Part shown: piece by piece, positions 8,935 to 16,480 of the stretch
How the letters are laid out: each line of letters begins with the position of its first letter
How positions within the stretch are numbered: the first letter of the stretch is position 1
Notes under the pieces: generated by a model
What the model was told of the DNA's origin: nothing
What the model saw: the letters and a program-made list of their open reading frames with translations, nothing else
Database searches by the model: none
Position numbers and translations under genes: made by a program
From: an uncultured Sphingobacteriaceae bacterium
GTDB lineage: Bacteria; Bacteroidota; Bacteroidia; Sphingobacteriales; Sphingobacteriaceae
NCBI GenBank assembly: GCA_946887045.1
Contig: CAMPKC010000008.1
Span: forward strand, 1-64,000
DNA: 64,000 bases
Direction: 5' to 3'

Positions 8935-9162
8935 GAATCATTCCTCGTTGTAAAACCTGATGGCACAAAAAGCCACCAGCATATGTAATGGAAAGGCAAA
9001 ACACGAGGACAGGGGGGTGATCGAGATTGCTTAGGGACAAATTCGGGGATCTTACGTTCGCCAACGTAGGATGATCGAATGAGTCTCGAACAAGGTACGA
9101 ACTTGAGTGCCAAATGACCGGGCAAAGCAGTAGCTTCAGATTCGTGTTATCCAGGCTTTTTT
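8935..9162 (+). ncRNA. Putative structured RNA, family not identified
   Basis: This gap between the deacetylase and aroB is more GC-rich than other intergenic regions here and full of inverted repeats. TCCTCGT (8942-8948) pairs with ACGAGGA (9003-9009) and encloses a hairpin CTGATGGC/GCCACCAG (8957-8979). TCGAGATT (9021-9028) pairs perfectly with AGTCTCGA (9082-9089) and encloses an 18-bp arm (9041-9058 with 9063-9080) that has two mismatches and a CGCC loop. GGTAC/GTGCC (9094-9111) adds another helix. A T-run (9157-9162) follows, with a second at 9180-9187, which favours the plus strand. I see no tmRNA, RNase P or SRP signature. A 6S-type RNA is possible but the fold is not a simple rod. The remaining bases 9163-9303 are AT-rich with no gene. 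Confidence 0.5.
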
Positions 9163-9303
9163 AAACGCTAAAAATCAGTTTTTTTTTGTCTTCTTCACAA
9201 CTTTTGTACCTAATCGCAAATTACACGCTTAATTATTATTATTAAAAAACTGAGATGAAGTAGGGCGCATAATCTTCAGAAAAATCACTTTTTTAAATTG
9301 AGG

Positions 9304-10368
9304 CTATTTCATTAAATCATTATAAAAATCCAGACTCTCTATAATTTGATCTTCTGTGAGATAAATATTATAGTCGCATTTTCCAATCTCACTAAGCAGG
9401 GCGAATCCGATCTGTCCTTGTAAGTTCTTTTTATCGTTTTTCATGTAATCGATTACCTCTTCATAAATCACTTTGGAAAAAGGGTAGTCTGGAAAAACTG
9501 AGCGAATAAAGGTGATGAGTTCATCCAGCTCTGGGCCGCTTAAAGCATTGTATTTATGCGAAAGATAGCCTTCGCAAATCATACCAAGTGCGATAGCTTC
9601 GCCATGAAGCAAGGGTTTTTTATCTGTTTTTAACGAATAAGTCTCTATTGCATGACCAATAGTGTGTCCGAAGTTTAATGTTTTGCGTAAACCTTTTTCA
9701 AAAGGATCGGTAGTTACCACGTGGTTCTTAATTTCCACAGAATGATAAATGACTTCCTGCGGGAGATTCGCTACATCGACCGATTTGATTTGCTGGAAAT
9801 AAGACTTGTCAGCAATTAACCCATGTTTAACAACCTCTGCAAAACCCGAAATTAGCTGGGCTTTATCCAGTGTTGCTAAAAACTCTGAGCAGATAAATAC
9901 AGCTTTAGGTTGAGTGAAAGTTCCGACAATGTTTTTAACGCTACCTAAATCTATTCCTGTTTTCCCGCCAACCGACGCATCGACCTGAGATAACAGGGTT
10001 GTTGGAATTTGAACGAAATCGATTCCTCTTTTAAAAGTCGAGGCTGCGAAACCACCCATATCCGTAACTACGCCACCTCCCAAATTAATCAGAAGGCTAT
10101 TTCTATCAGCGCCGAAATCTAAGAGCATGTGCCAAACCCCAATGCAATAATCTATATTCTTGTTTTCCTCGCCCGGATCGACCTCAATAATGTCGTAGTT
10201 TGTTAAATCAGGCAAATATTTGCCGATAAGCGGCATGCAATGTTCTGATGTGTTTAAATCGGTAAGAAAAAAAATCTTGGAGTACGTAGAGTTTTCCAGG
10301 AAAGATTTCAGATCTGAAAGTTGATTATCAAAAAATACGGAATACCCGTTGCTTTGTATCGGCTGCAT
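9304..10368 (-). CDS. aroB: 3-dehydroquinate synthase
   Basis: The second shikimate-pathway enzyme, converting DAHP to 3-dehydroquinate with NAD and a divalent metal. At 354 residues it is of normal length. The sequence shows the NAD-binding LGGGVVTDMGGF, then FVQIPTTLLSQVDASVGGK, the KNIVGTF substrate loop, FAEVVKHG with a metal-binding Glu, and the metal-binding histidines in NFGHTIGHAIE and LLHGEAIALGM. It is the second gene of a two-gene operon. Its ATG overlaps the stop of the S4 protein by one base (TAATG), so translation is coupled. Confidence 0.97.
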   Translation of the reverse strand: MQPIQSNGYSVFFDNQLSDLKSFLENSTYSKIFFLTDLNTSEHCMPLIGKYLPDLTNYDIIEVDPGEENKNIDYCIGVWHMLLDFGADRNSLLINLGGGVVTDMGGFAASTFKRGIDFVQIPTTLLSQVDASVGGKTGIDLGSVKNIVGTFTQPKAVFICSEFLATLDKAQLISGFAEVVKHGLIADKSYFQQIKSVDVANLPQEVIYHSVEIKNHVVTTDPFEKGLRKTLNFGHTIGHAIETYSLKTDKKPLLHGEAIALGMICEGYLSHKYNALSGPELDELITFIRSVFPDYPFSKVIYEEVIDYMKNDKKNLQGQIGFALLSEIGKCDYNIYLTEDQIIESLDFYNDLMK

Positions 10369-10574
10369 TATTTAACGATGATTTTTTTATTGTCGAACTC
10401 CACTGTGTCGCCCCGCTTCACTTTCAGACGTTTTCTGTAATCTACTACACCATTATACTTAACTAATCCCTCTGCAACAACTATTTGAGCATGACCACCG
10501 GTTTGAACCAGGTTGGTTGCTTTTAACAACTGTATCAAAGGAATGAAATCGCCTTCCAGTTTAAACTCAATCAT
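10368..10574 (-). CDS. S4-domain RNA-binding protein (YbcJ-like)
   Basis: A 68-residue protein consisting of one S4 fold. The conserved LIQLLKATNLVQTGGHAQ helix pair is followed by a VKYNG strand and a basic RKRLKVKRGD turn, the usual RNA-contacting surface. Small stand-alone S4 proteins bind structured RNA, often rRNA; the exact target is unknown. It is the first gene of an operon with aroB. A perfect TAAGTTTG element (10579-10586) lies four bases upstream of its ATG. Confidence 0.85.
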   Translation of the reverse strand: MIEFKLEGDFIPLIQLLKATNLVQTGGHAQIVVAEGLVKYNGVVDYRKRLKVKRGDTVEFDNKKIIVK

Positions 10575-10578
10575 GCTG

Positions 10579-10586
10579 CAAACTTA
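10579..10586 (-). promoter_or_regulatory. TAnnTTTG element of the S4-aroB operon
   Basis: TAAGTTTG on the minus strand, a perfect -7 match, ends four bases before the S4 ATG, so the transcript should be leaderless or nearly so. It lies within a 58-base divergent gap that also holds the proline dehydrogenase promoter. Confidence 0.55.
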
Positions 10587-10621
10587 CAATCCTTCGGCAA
10601 CAAATTGAATTGATATTCTGT

Positions 10622-10629
10622 TAAATTTG
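10622..10629 (+). promoter_or_regulatory. TAnnTTTG element of proline dehydrogenase
   Basis: TAAATTTG is a perfect -7 match and ends three bases before the ATG at 10633. A transcript starting 4-7 bases after the element would begin on or just inside that ATG. Transcription is therefore leaderless, or the true start lies slightly downstream. Confidence 0.45.
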
Positions 10630-10632
10630 TGA

Positions 10633-11841
10633 ATGATTGAAAATGTGAGCGACCAGAACTCAACAAATATCCCAATAAACTTTGATAATACAGAAATTGC
10701 ATTCCGTGGGAGGAGTGATGCCGAGCTTCATCAGTCGTATAAACTTTTTAAGCTTATTAATAATCCGCTTGTGGCAAAAATTGGCCCTGCGGTTACAAGT
10801 TTTGCTCTTAAAATGGGCTTACCAATTGGGGGCTTAATAAAAAAGACAATTTTTAGGCAGTTTTGCGGCGGCGAATCTGTTGAGGAATGCGCTCCTGTGA
10901 TCGCGAAGTTATGGGAAGGAAATGTGGGCACTATTTTAGATTACTCCGTCGAAGGTCAACAAGATGAGGAAAGTTACCGGATGACAACCGCAGAAGTAAT
11001 TAAAAACCTCCAGCGGGCAGCCTCCGACGATCGCATACCTTTTACTGTGTTTAAATTAAGTGGATTAGCCCGGGTAGAATTGTTAGAAAAAATTAGTGCC
11101 GGATCGGATTTGAGTGCAGCCGAAGAAACTGAGTATTTTAAAGTTAAGGGCCGGGTCAATAACATTTGCAAAACAGCCTATGATTTGGAAGTTTCAGTGA
11201 TGATTGATGCGGAAGAATCGTGGATTCAAAAGGCTATAGACTCTTTGGTTATAGAGACCATGCAATTGTATAATTTAGAAAAAGCCATAGTATATAACAC
11301 CTATCAACTTTACCGCACAGATGGCTTAATAACACTAAAAGATCATTACACACAAGCAATGACCTACGGATTTATTCTGGGTGCTAAATTAGTTCGCGGC
11401 GCTTACATGGAAAAGGAGAGGGAAAGAGCCCAAACATTGAAACAACCTTTGCCAATTCATTCAACAAAGACTGAAACGGATAACGATTACAATTCGGCAT
11501 TGAAGTTTTGTATTCATCATTATGAAAATGTAGCAACGGTTGCGGGCACGCATAATGAAGAAAGCTGTCGTGTTATGGTTGGTTTAATCAAAGATTCGCT
11601 GGTGCCGTTTAACCATTCTCATTTATATTTTTCCCAATTACTTGGGATGAGTGATAATCTGAGCTTTAACCTCTCTGATGCTGGCTTTAACGTTGCTAAA
11701 TACGTTCCATACGGCCCTGTAAAAGCAGTTCTGCCTTATTTGTTCAGGCGAGCTGAAGAAAATGCCGCTATATCCGGGCAAATGGGCAGAGAATTAAGCT
11801 TAATTATTGCTGAGCGGAAAAGAAGAGGGCTTCATCCTTGA
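10633..11841 (+). CDS. Proline dehydrogenase (monofunctional)
   Basis: FAD-dependent oxidation of L-proline to pyrroline-5-carboxylate, passing electrons to quinone. At 402 residues this is the stand-alone PRODH barrel without the P5C dehydrogenase half of PutA. Seen are FTVFKLSGLAR, the VSVMIDAEESW strand, KLVRGAYMEKER (substrate and flavin contacts), VAGTHNEES and YVPYGPVKAVLPYLFRRAEEN at the C-terminus, all hallmarks of the family. The P5C dehydrogenase gene is not next door. It is divergent from S4-aroB with the promoter element against its start. The downstream neighbour is the hybrid regulator, after an inverted repeat. Confidence 0.93.
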   Translation: MIENVSDQNSTNIPINFDNTEIAFRGRSDAELHQSYKLFKLINNPLVAKIGPAVTSFALKMGLPIGGLIKKTIFRQFCGGESVEECAPVIAKLWEGNVGTILDYSVEGQQDEESYRMTTAEVIKNLQRAASDDRIPFTVFKLSGLARVELLEKISAGSDLSAAEETEYFKVKGRVNNICKTAYDLEVSVMIDAEESWIQKAIDSLVIETMQLYNLEKAIVYNTYQLYRTDGLITLKDHYTQAMTYGFILGAKLVRGAYMEKERERAQTLKQPLPIHSTKTETDNDYNSALKFCIHHYENVATVAGTHNEESCRVMVGLIKDSLVPFNHSHLYFSQLLGMSDNLSFNLSDAGFNVAKYVPYGPVKAVLPYLFRRAEENAAISGQMGRELSLIIAERKRRGLHP

Positions 11842-11889
11842 CAGTTCCTGCGTTTTTGCAACCGCTAATATTTAGTTATATTAGGCATT

Positions 11890-11910
11890 AAATCACATCC
11901 TTTGTGATTT
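11890..11910. repeat. Inverted repeat between proline dehydrogenase and the hybrid regulator
   Basis: AAATCACA and TGTGATTT form a perfect 8-bp stem with loop TCCTT, 14 bases before the regulator ATG. There is no T-run, so it could be a weak terminator for the upstream gene, a leader hairpin, or an operator for the regulator gene. Confidence 0.55.
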
Positions 11911-11924
11911 CAATTATATAAACC

Positions 11925-14900
11925 ATGTATCGTAATCTATTTTTGGTGTGCATTGCCTTTATTTTTTGCGGCGGTGTATGGGGACAAAATGTACAATATC
12001 AGTTTTCCCATCTTGATATAACAAAGGGTTTATCGAATAATCAGGTAACTGCTATTTTTAAAGATAGCCGGGGTTTTATGTGGTTTGGTACTATGACGGG
12101 CTTAAACCGTTATGATGGTTTTAAATTCAAAGTATTTAAGCATAATCATCGCGATAGCACCTCTATTAATGATGATTTTATTGAAAGTATACAGGAAGGA
12201 CCCGAGGGAAAATTGTGGATATTGACGCGGCATGGGTTTAATATATATAACCCGCTAACAGAAAATTTTGATCGTAATGTCAATAAATATTTAAGCCGGA
12301 TTTCGATCGTATCTGAGGGCCTTAATGTAATCAAAAAAGGCAAGGACGGAAGCTTTTGGTTTGTAAATGCCAACCTTGGTATTTATCGGTATAATCCGGC
12401 AACAAAGAAAACTTTTCATTTTTTTTCAAAGAAGAATGATAAGTCATCTATTTACTCGAACTCTGTTTCAAGCATTGTAGAAGCCTCGGATGGCGATTTT
12501 TGGGTCATCTATACCGATGGGGTTTTGGATAGAATTAATCATCGTACGAATAAAGTTAATTACCGCTCGTATACGCTTAAGAACCAAAATTTCCCCAAAA
12601 CAATAAATTATGAGATGGCAATTGACGGGCAGGGGGACCTCTGGATGTATGGTAATGGAAGTGACATCGGCCTTTATTATTATAATCATCAGACTAAACA
12701 ATTTAACCATTTCAATAAAAATTCGGCTTCAGGAAGATTGAATTCGAATATTGTGAATAATGTTATACAGGACAATACTGGTTTAATATGGATTGCTACC
12801 GATCACGGCGGGGTTAATTTGTTGGAGAAAGAGGATTTTAAGATCAAATATCTCACTAACCGTGAGGACGACAAGAAAAGTGTCGGACAAAATAGTATAA
12901 CGTCAATGTTTAAGGACAAATCAGGCATTATCTGGATTGGGACTTACAAACGAGGTGTTAGTTTTTATCATCAGGATATTATTAAGTTTCCACTGATCCG
13001 GCGTCACGCTTCAGATCCTAACAGTCTGCCATATGAAGACGTAAACCGCTTTGTCGAAGATATTAAAGGCAATTTGTGGATTGGAACTAATGGGGGCGGT
13101 TTGATTTATTTTGACCGGAAAGCTAATAAATTTTCTCAGTACAAACATAGTACAACAAACTCTAATAGCTTAAGCAACGATGTTGTGGTCAGTTTGTGCA
13201 TAGATCATCAGCAAAAGCTCTGGATAGGAACTTATTTTGGTGGCCTGGATTGTTTCGACGGCAAAACATTCACTCATTACAGGCATAATGAGAGAGATCC
13301 GAATAGTATTTCGGATGACCGGGTGTGGGAAATTTTCGAGGATTCTAATCGTACTTTATGGATTGGTACTTTAAATGGTGGCTTAAACAGGTTCGATCGG
13401 GAAAAGAAAATTTTTTATCATTATAAGTTAGGCTCAAATACCGTTAGCTCTAATTACACCTCTGCAATTTCGGAAGATAAAGAAGGCAATTTGTGGCTTG
13501 GCGGCACAAATGGAATAGACGTTTTATTGAAAAAATCAAAGAGGTTTAAGAACTTTAAACGCATTGATACTGTTCCTTCCAGTCTGATACACGACAACGT
13601 TAGTAACATGCTTATCGATAGCAGAGGACTGGTTTGGGCGGCAACCCGCGAGGGCCTAAGTATGCTGAATCCCAAAACAAATAGGTTTAGAAATTTTCAA
13701 AAGGAAGATGGCTTGCCCGATAATACCGTGATCGATATCCAGGAGGATTATAATCATAATTTGTGGTTGAGCACCTCGGATGGTCTCTCGAATCTTATTG
13801 TTTCGCGCGGTAAAACGGGGGCGCTTTCTTTCAGTTTCAAGAATTATGATGAAACAGACGGACTTCAAGGTTTAGAGTTTAATGAAAGTGCATCACTAAG
13901 AACACGTAAAGGAGAGCTAATATTCGGTGGAGCCAATGGGTTTAATATTTTCGATCCTTCAACAATTCGTTCGAGCAGGAATCAGCCTTTATTAGTATTG
14001 ACAGATTTTCAGGTATTTAACAGAAGTGTAAAACCAGGCGATGAAATTAATGGACATGAAATTCTAAACAAGTCTATTACAACAAGCGACTCAGTGGTTC
14101 TCCGTTACAATGAAAATGTATTTTCGATTGAGTTTGCGGCGTTAAACTTTTTCAATACTGAAAAAGTTAAACTTCAGTATATGTTGCAGGGTTTTGATAA
14201 TGATTGGCTTACCGCTGAAAATAAAGTGCGCAAAGCAACATATACAAACCTGGATCCGGGTGATTATACATTCAAAGTTAGAGCCACAAACGAAGAAGGA
14301 ATTTTTGGTGGAAAGGAATTACGTTTCCATATCAAAGTTCTACCACCTTTTTGGCGAACGACACTAGCCTATTTTATATACATTCTACTTGCGGGACTCG
14401 CATTATTCACTTTACGCCGTCGTGGTATCCAGAAAATTAAAAGGCAATTTGAAATTGAGCAGGAAAGGCAGCAAGCAAAGCGGATGCATGAACTGGATAT
14501 GATGAAAATTAAGTTCTTTACTAATGTAAGCCATGAATTTAGAACGCCTTTATCGCTTATTCTAGCTCCGGTTGAGAAAATGCTAAAGCAAACCGAAGAA
14601 CCTGAACAGGTACGGCAAATGCAAATGATTAATAGAAATGCGAAACGTTTACTTAACCTGGTTAATCAATTGCTCGACTTCAGAAAAATGGAGGTGCAGG
14701 AATTAAAACTGCATCCGAAATCGGGTGATATTATAAAATTTATCAAAGAAATTTCTTTTTCATTTTCAGATGTTGCTGAGAAGAAAAATATTGCGTTTGT
14801 ATTTGACTCAGAAATTGAAGTGCTTGAAACACGGTTTGATCATGATAAAATTGAACGTATTTTATTTAACCTACTTTCGAACTCATTTAAATTCACTTCA

Positions 14901-16043
14901 GAATGCGGTCATGTAAGCGTATTAATTACCTTAACTGACAATAAGTCAAAAAAGAAACAATCTATTGAGATAAAGGTAATAGACAGCGGTATCGGAATAC
15001 CCAAGGAAAAACAGGATAAAATATTTGAGCGGTTTTTCCAGAATGATGTCCCCGGCACAATGGTTAATCAAGGCAGTGGTATCGGATTGTCAATTACCAA
15101 AGAGTTTGTGAAACTGCACGGGGGAGATATTAAAGTTGAAAGTGAAACGGGAGAAGGTAGCTGCTTTACCGTTACTTTACCTCTCACAGTCTCCGAAAAT
15201 CTACCACAGGATTCTTTTGTGAAAAATGATGATTTGGTGTTAAATCATGATAGTAAAGCGAGTGGTAAAAAACTCACCGTTTTATTGGTAGAAGATAATG
15301 ACGACTTCAGGTTCTATCTCAAAGACAATCTGAAAGAGTGTTTCCATATTATCGAAGCATCCAATGGCAAAGAGGGCTGGCAAAAGGCATTAGCACTGCA
15401 TCCAAATCTGGTGGTAAGTGATATCAGTATGCCTGAGATGGATGGAATTGCTTTGTGCCGTAAAATTAAACTGGATCCAAGAACTTCACATTTGCCGGTT
15501 GTGTTACTAACGGCCTTAACAGGAGAAGAGCAACAGTTAAAAGGATTGGAAACTGGAGCTGCAGATTATCTGACCAAGCCTTTTAATTTTGAAATACTGC
15601 TTTCTAAAATAAAAAATATTCTCTCACAGCAGGAATCCATGCGCAAAACTTATCAGAAACAAGTGGAAGTAAAGCCCTCAGATATCGTGGTTGATTCTCC
15701 TGATGAAGTTTTTATTCAAAAAATTCTGCAGGTGGTGGAGAAAAATATTTCCAATCCTGATTTTTCTGTTGAAGAATTAAGCAGCGAAATGTACATGAGC
15801 CGCGTAACGCTTTACAAGAAGATTCTGGCAATTACCGGTCAAACGCCCGTAGAGTTTATAAGAATAGTTCGTATTAAGCGTGCTGCCCAGCTATTAGAAA
15901 AAGGACATCTGACAATATCTCAAGTAGGATACAAGGTCGGATTTAAAAGTCAGAAATATTTTGTTCGCTCATTTAAAGCAGAGTTCAATATGCTCCCTTC
16001 AGCCTATATTGAAAAAGTTAGAATGCAGAGCGCAGCACAGTAA
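11925..16043 (+). CDS. Hybrid two-component system regulator (HTCS) of the xyloglucan locus
   Basis: A 1372-residue one-protein sensor and transcription factor. A signal peptide ends at about residue 20 (GGVWGQ). The periplasmic part consists of two-component propeller repeats (recurrent LWIGT-type blades) to about residue 735 and a Y_Y_Y domain near 748-795. One membrane helix spans 812-832. In the cytoplasm follow HisKA with H870 (SHEFRTPLSL), the ATPase domain (N-box FNLLSNSFKF, DSGIGIP, GSGIGLS), a receiver with D1166 (VSDISMPEMDG), and a C-terminal AraC-type helix-turn-helix pair (about 1265-1365). In Bacteroidota such proteins bind a specific oligosaccharide in the periplasm and switch on the adjacent locus. 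Its position directly before the GH31/SusC/SusD genes indicates it controls them, probably in response to xyloglucan oligosaccharides. Confidence 0.95.
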   Translation: MYRNLFLVCIAFIFCGGVWGQNVQYQFSHLDITKGLSNNQVTAIFKDSRGFMWFGTMTGLNRYDGFKFKVFKHNHRDSTSINDDFIESIQEGPEGKLWILTRHGFNIYNPLTENFDRNVNKYLSRISIVSEGLNVIKKGKDGSFWFVNANLGIYRYNPATKKTFHFFSKKNDKSSIYSNSVSSIVEASDGDFWVIYTDGVLDRINHRTNKVNYRSYTLKNQNFPKTINYEMAIDGQGDLWMYGNGSDIGLYYYNHQTKQFNHFNKNSASGRLNSNIVNNVIQDNTGLIWIATDHGGVNLLEKEDFKIKYLTNREDDKKSVGQNSITSMFKDKSGIIWIGTYKRGVSFYHQDIIKFPLIRRHASDPNSLPYEDVNRFVEDIKGNLWIGTNGGGLIYFDRKANKFSQYKHSTTNSNSLSNDVVVSLCIDHQQKLWIGTYFGGLDCFDGKTFTHYRHNERDPNSISDDRVWEIFEDSNRTLWIGTLNGGLNRFDREKKIFYHYKLGSNTVSSNYTSAISEDKEGNLWLGGTNGIDVLLKKSKRFKNFKRIDTVPSSLIHDNVSNMLIDSRGLVWAATREGLSMLNPKTNRFRNFQKEDGLPDNTVIDIQEDYNHNLWLSTSDGLSNLIVSRGKTGALSFSFKNYDETDGLQGLEFNESASLRTRKGELIFGGANGFNIFDPSTIRSSRNQPLLVLTDFQVFNRSVKPGDEINGHEILNKSITTSDSVVLRYNENVFSIEFAALNFFNTEKVKLQYMLQGFDNDWLTAENKVRKATYTNLDPGDYTFKVRATNEEGIFGGKELRFHIKVLPPFWRTTLAYFIYILLAGLALFTLRRRGIQKIKRQFEIEQERQQAKRMHELDMMKIKFFTNVSHEFRTPLSLILAPVEKMLKQTEEPEQVRQMQMINRNAKRLLNLVNQLLDFRKMEVQELKLHPKSGDIIKFIKEISFSFSDVAEKKNIAFVFDSEIEVLETRFDHDKIERILFNLLSNSFKFTSECGHVSVLITLTDNKSKKKQSIEIKVIDSGIGIPKEKQDKIFERFFQNDVPGTMVNQGSGIGLSITKEFVKLHGGDIKVESETGEGSCFTVTLPLTVSENLPQDSFVKNDDLVLNHDSKASGKKLTVLLVEDNDDFRFYLKDNLKECFHIIEASNGKEGWQKALALHPNLVVSDISMPEMDGIALCRKIKLDPRTSHLPVVLLTALTGEEQQLKGLETGAADYLTKPFNFEILLSKIKNILSQQESMRKTYQKQVEVKPSDIVVDSPDEVFIQKILQVVEKNISNPDFSVEELSSEMYMSRVTLYKKILAITGQTPVEFIRIVRIKRAAQLLEKGHLTISQVGYKVGFKSQKYFVRSFKAEFNMLPSAYIEKVRMQSAAQ

Positions 16044-16480
16044 CATTCACAAATCATTATCTGATAGAATTTCTATTTTATTCTGTTCCTGTAAATAATT
16101 CAGCCAATCTGGATAAAGGAATTAAGTCGATCTACACACGGGACTTAATGAGCTGCGACCTCTATTAAATTTCTTAAAGAATTTAACATTGTTCAGGTGA
16201 ATAAATGTTGCATTTAGAGGTGCCATTTGATAAGTTTTTAGCCATTCTAAATTTGGTTTTTGATGAATAATTTCGGTATATTTAGTATAAGATGTTTATT
16301 GTCAGTTATTTAGCATTGATTAACATTTGTGCCCCTATTTATAAACAAGAATAAGCTAGCCACTCAGTAATTTTAGTTCCAATGAAACCAATCAGGCATG
16401 TGGCTGATTGAACGTTTCTAAACCAAATTTTATTTAAACCAATTATTTGAGCCGTGTGGCTGGTAAAATCCTTTAGAGTT
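16044..16480 (+). promoter_or_regulatory. Control region of the xyloglucan locus
   Basis: A 437-base AT-rich gap without a gene. The best promoter is TTTG (16226-16229), 18 bases, then TAAATTTG (16248-16255), a perfect match to both Bacteroidota elements, which gives a leader of about 220 bases. Near its end, CAATCAG (16389-16395) and CTGATTG (16404-16410) form an inverted repeat whose arms recur in the hairpin at 25685-25717. The regulator binding site is probably here but I cannot identify it. Confidence 0.45.

Noticed and set aside
8856..9125. Minus-strand frame of 89 codons over the deacetylase end and the following gap
   Set aside because: It overlaps a certain gene, has no recognisable domain, and its part in the gap coincides with strong inverted repeats better explained as structured RNA.
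8935..9162. tmRNA, RNase P RNA or SRP RNA
   Set aside because: No tRNA-like 3' end, no GAGGAAAGTCC-type core and no SRP loop motif are seen. A 6S RNA remains possible but is not shown.
11890..11910. CRP-type operator
   Set aside because: The arms are in the reverse order of the TGTGA-N6-TCACA consensus, so it is not a CRP site.
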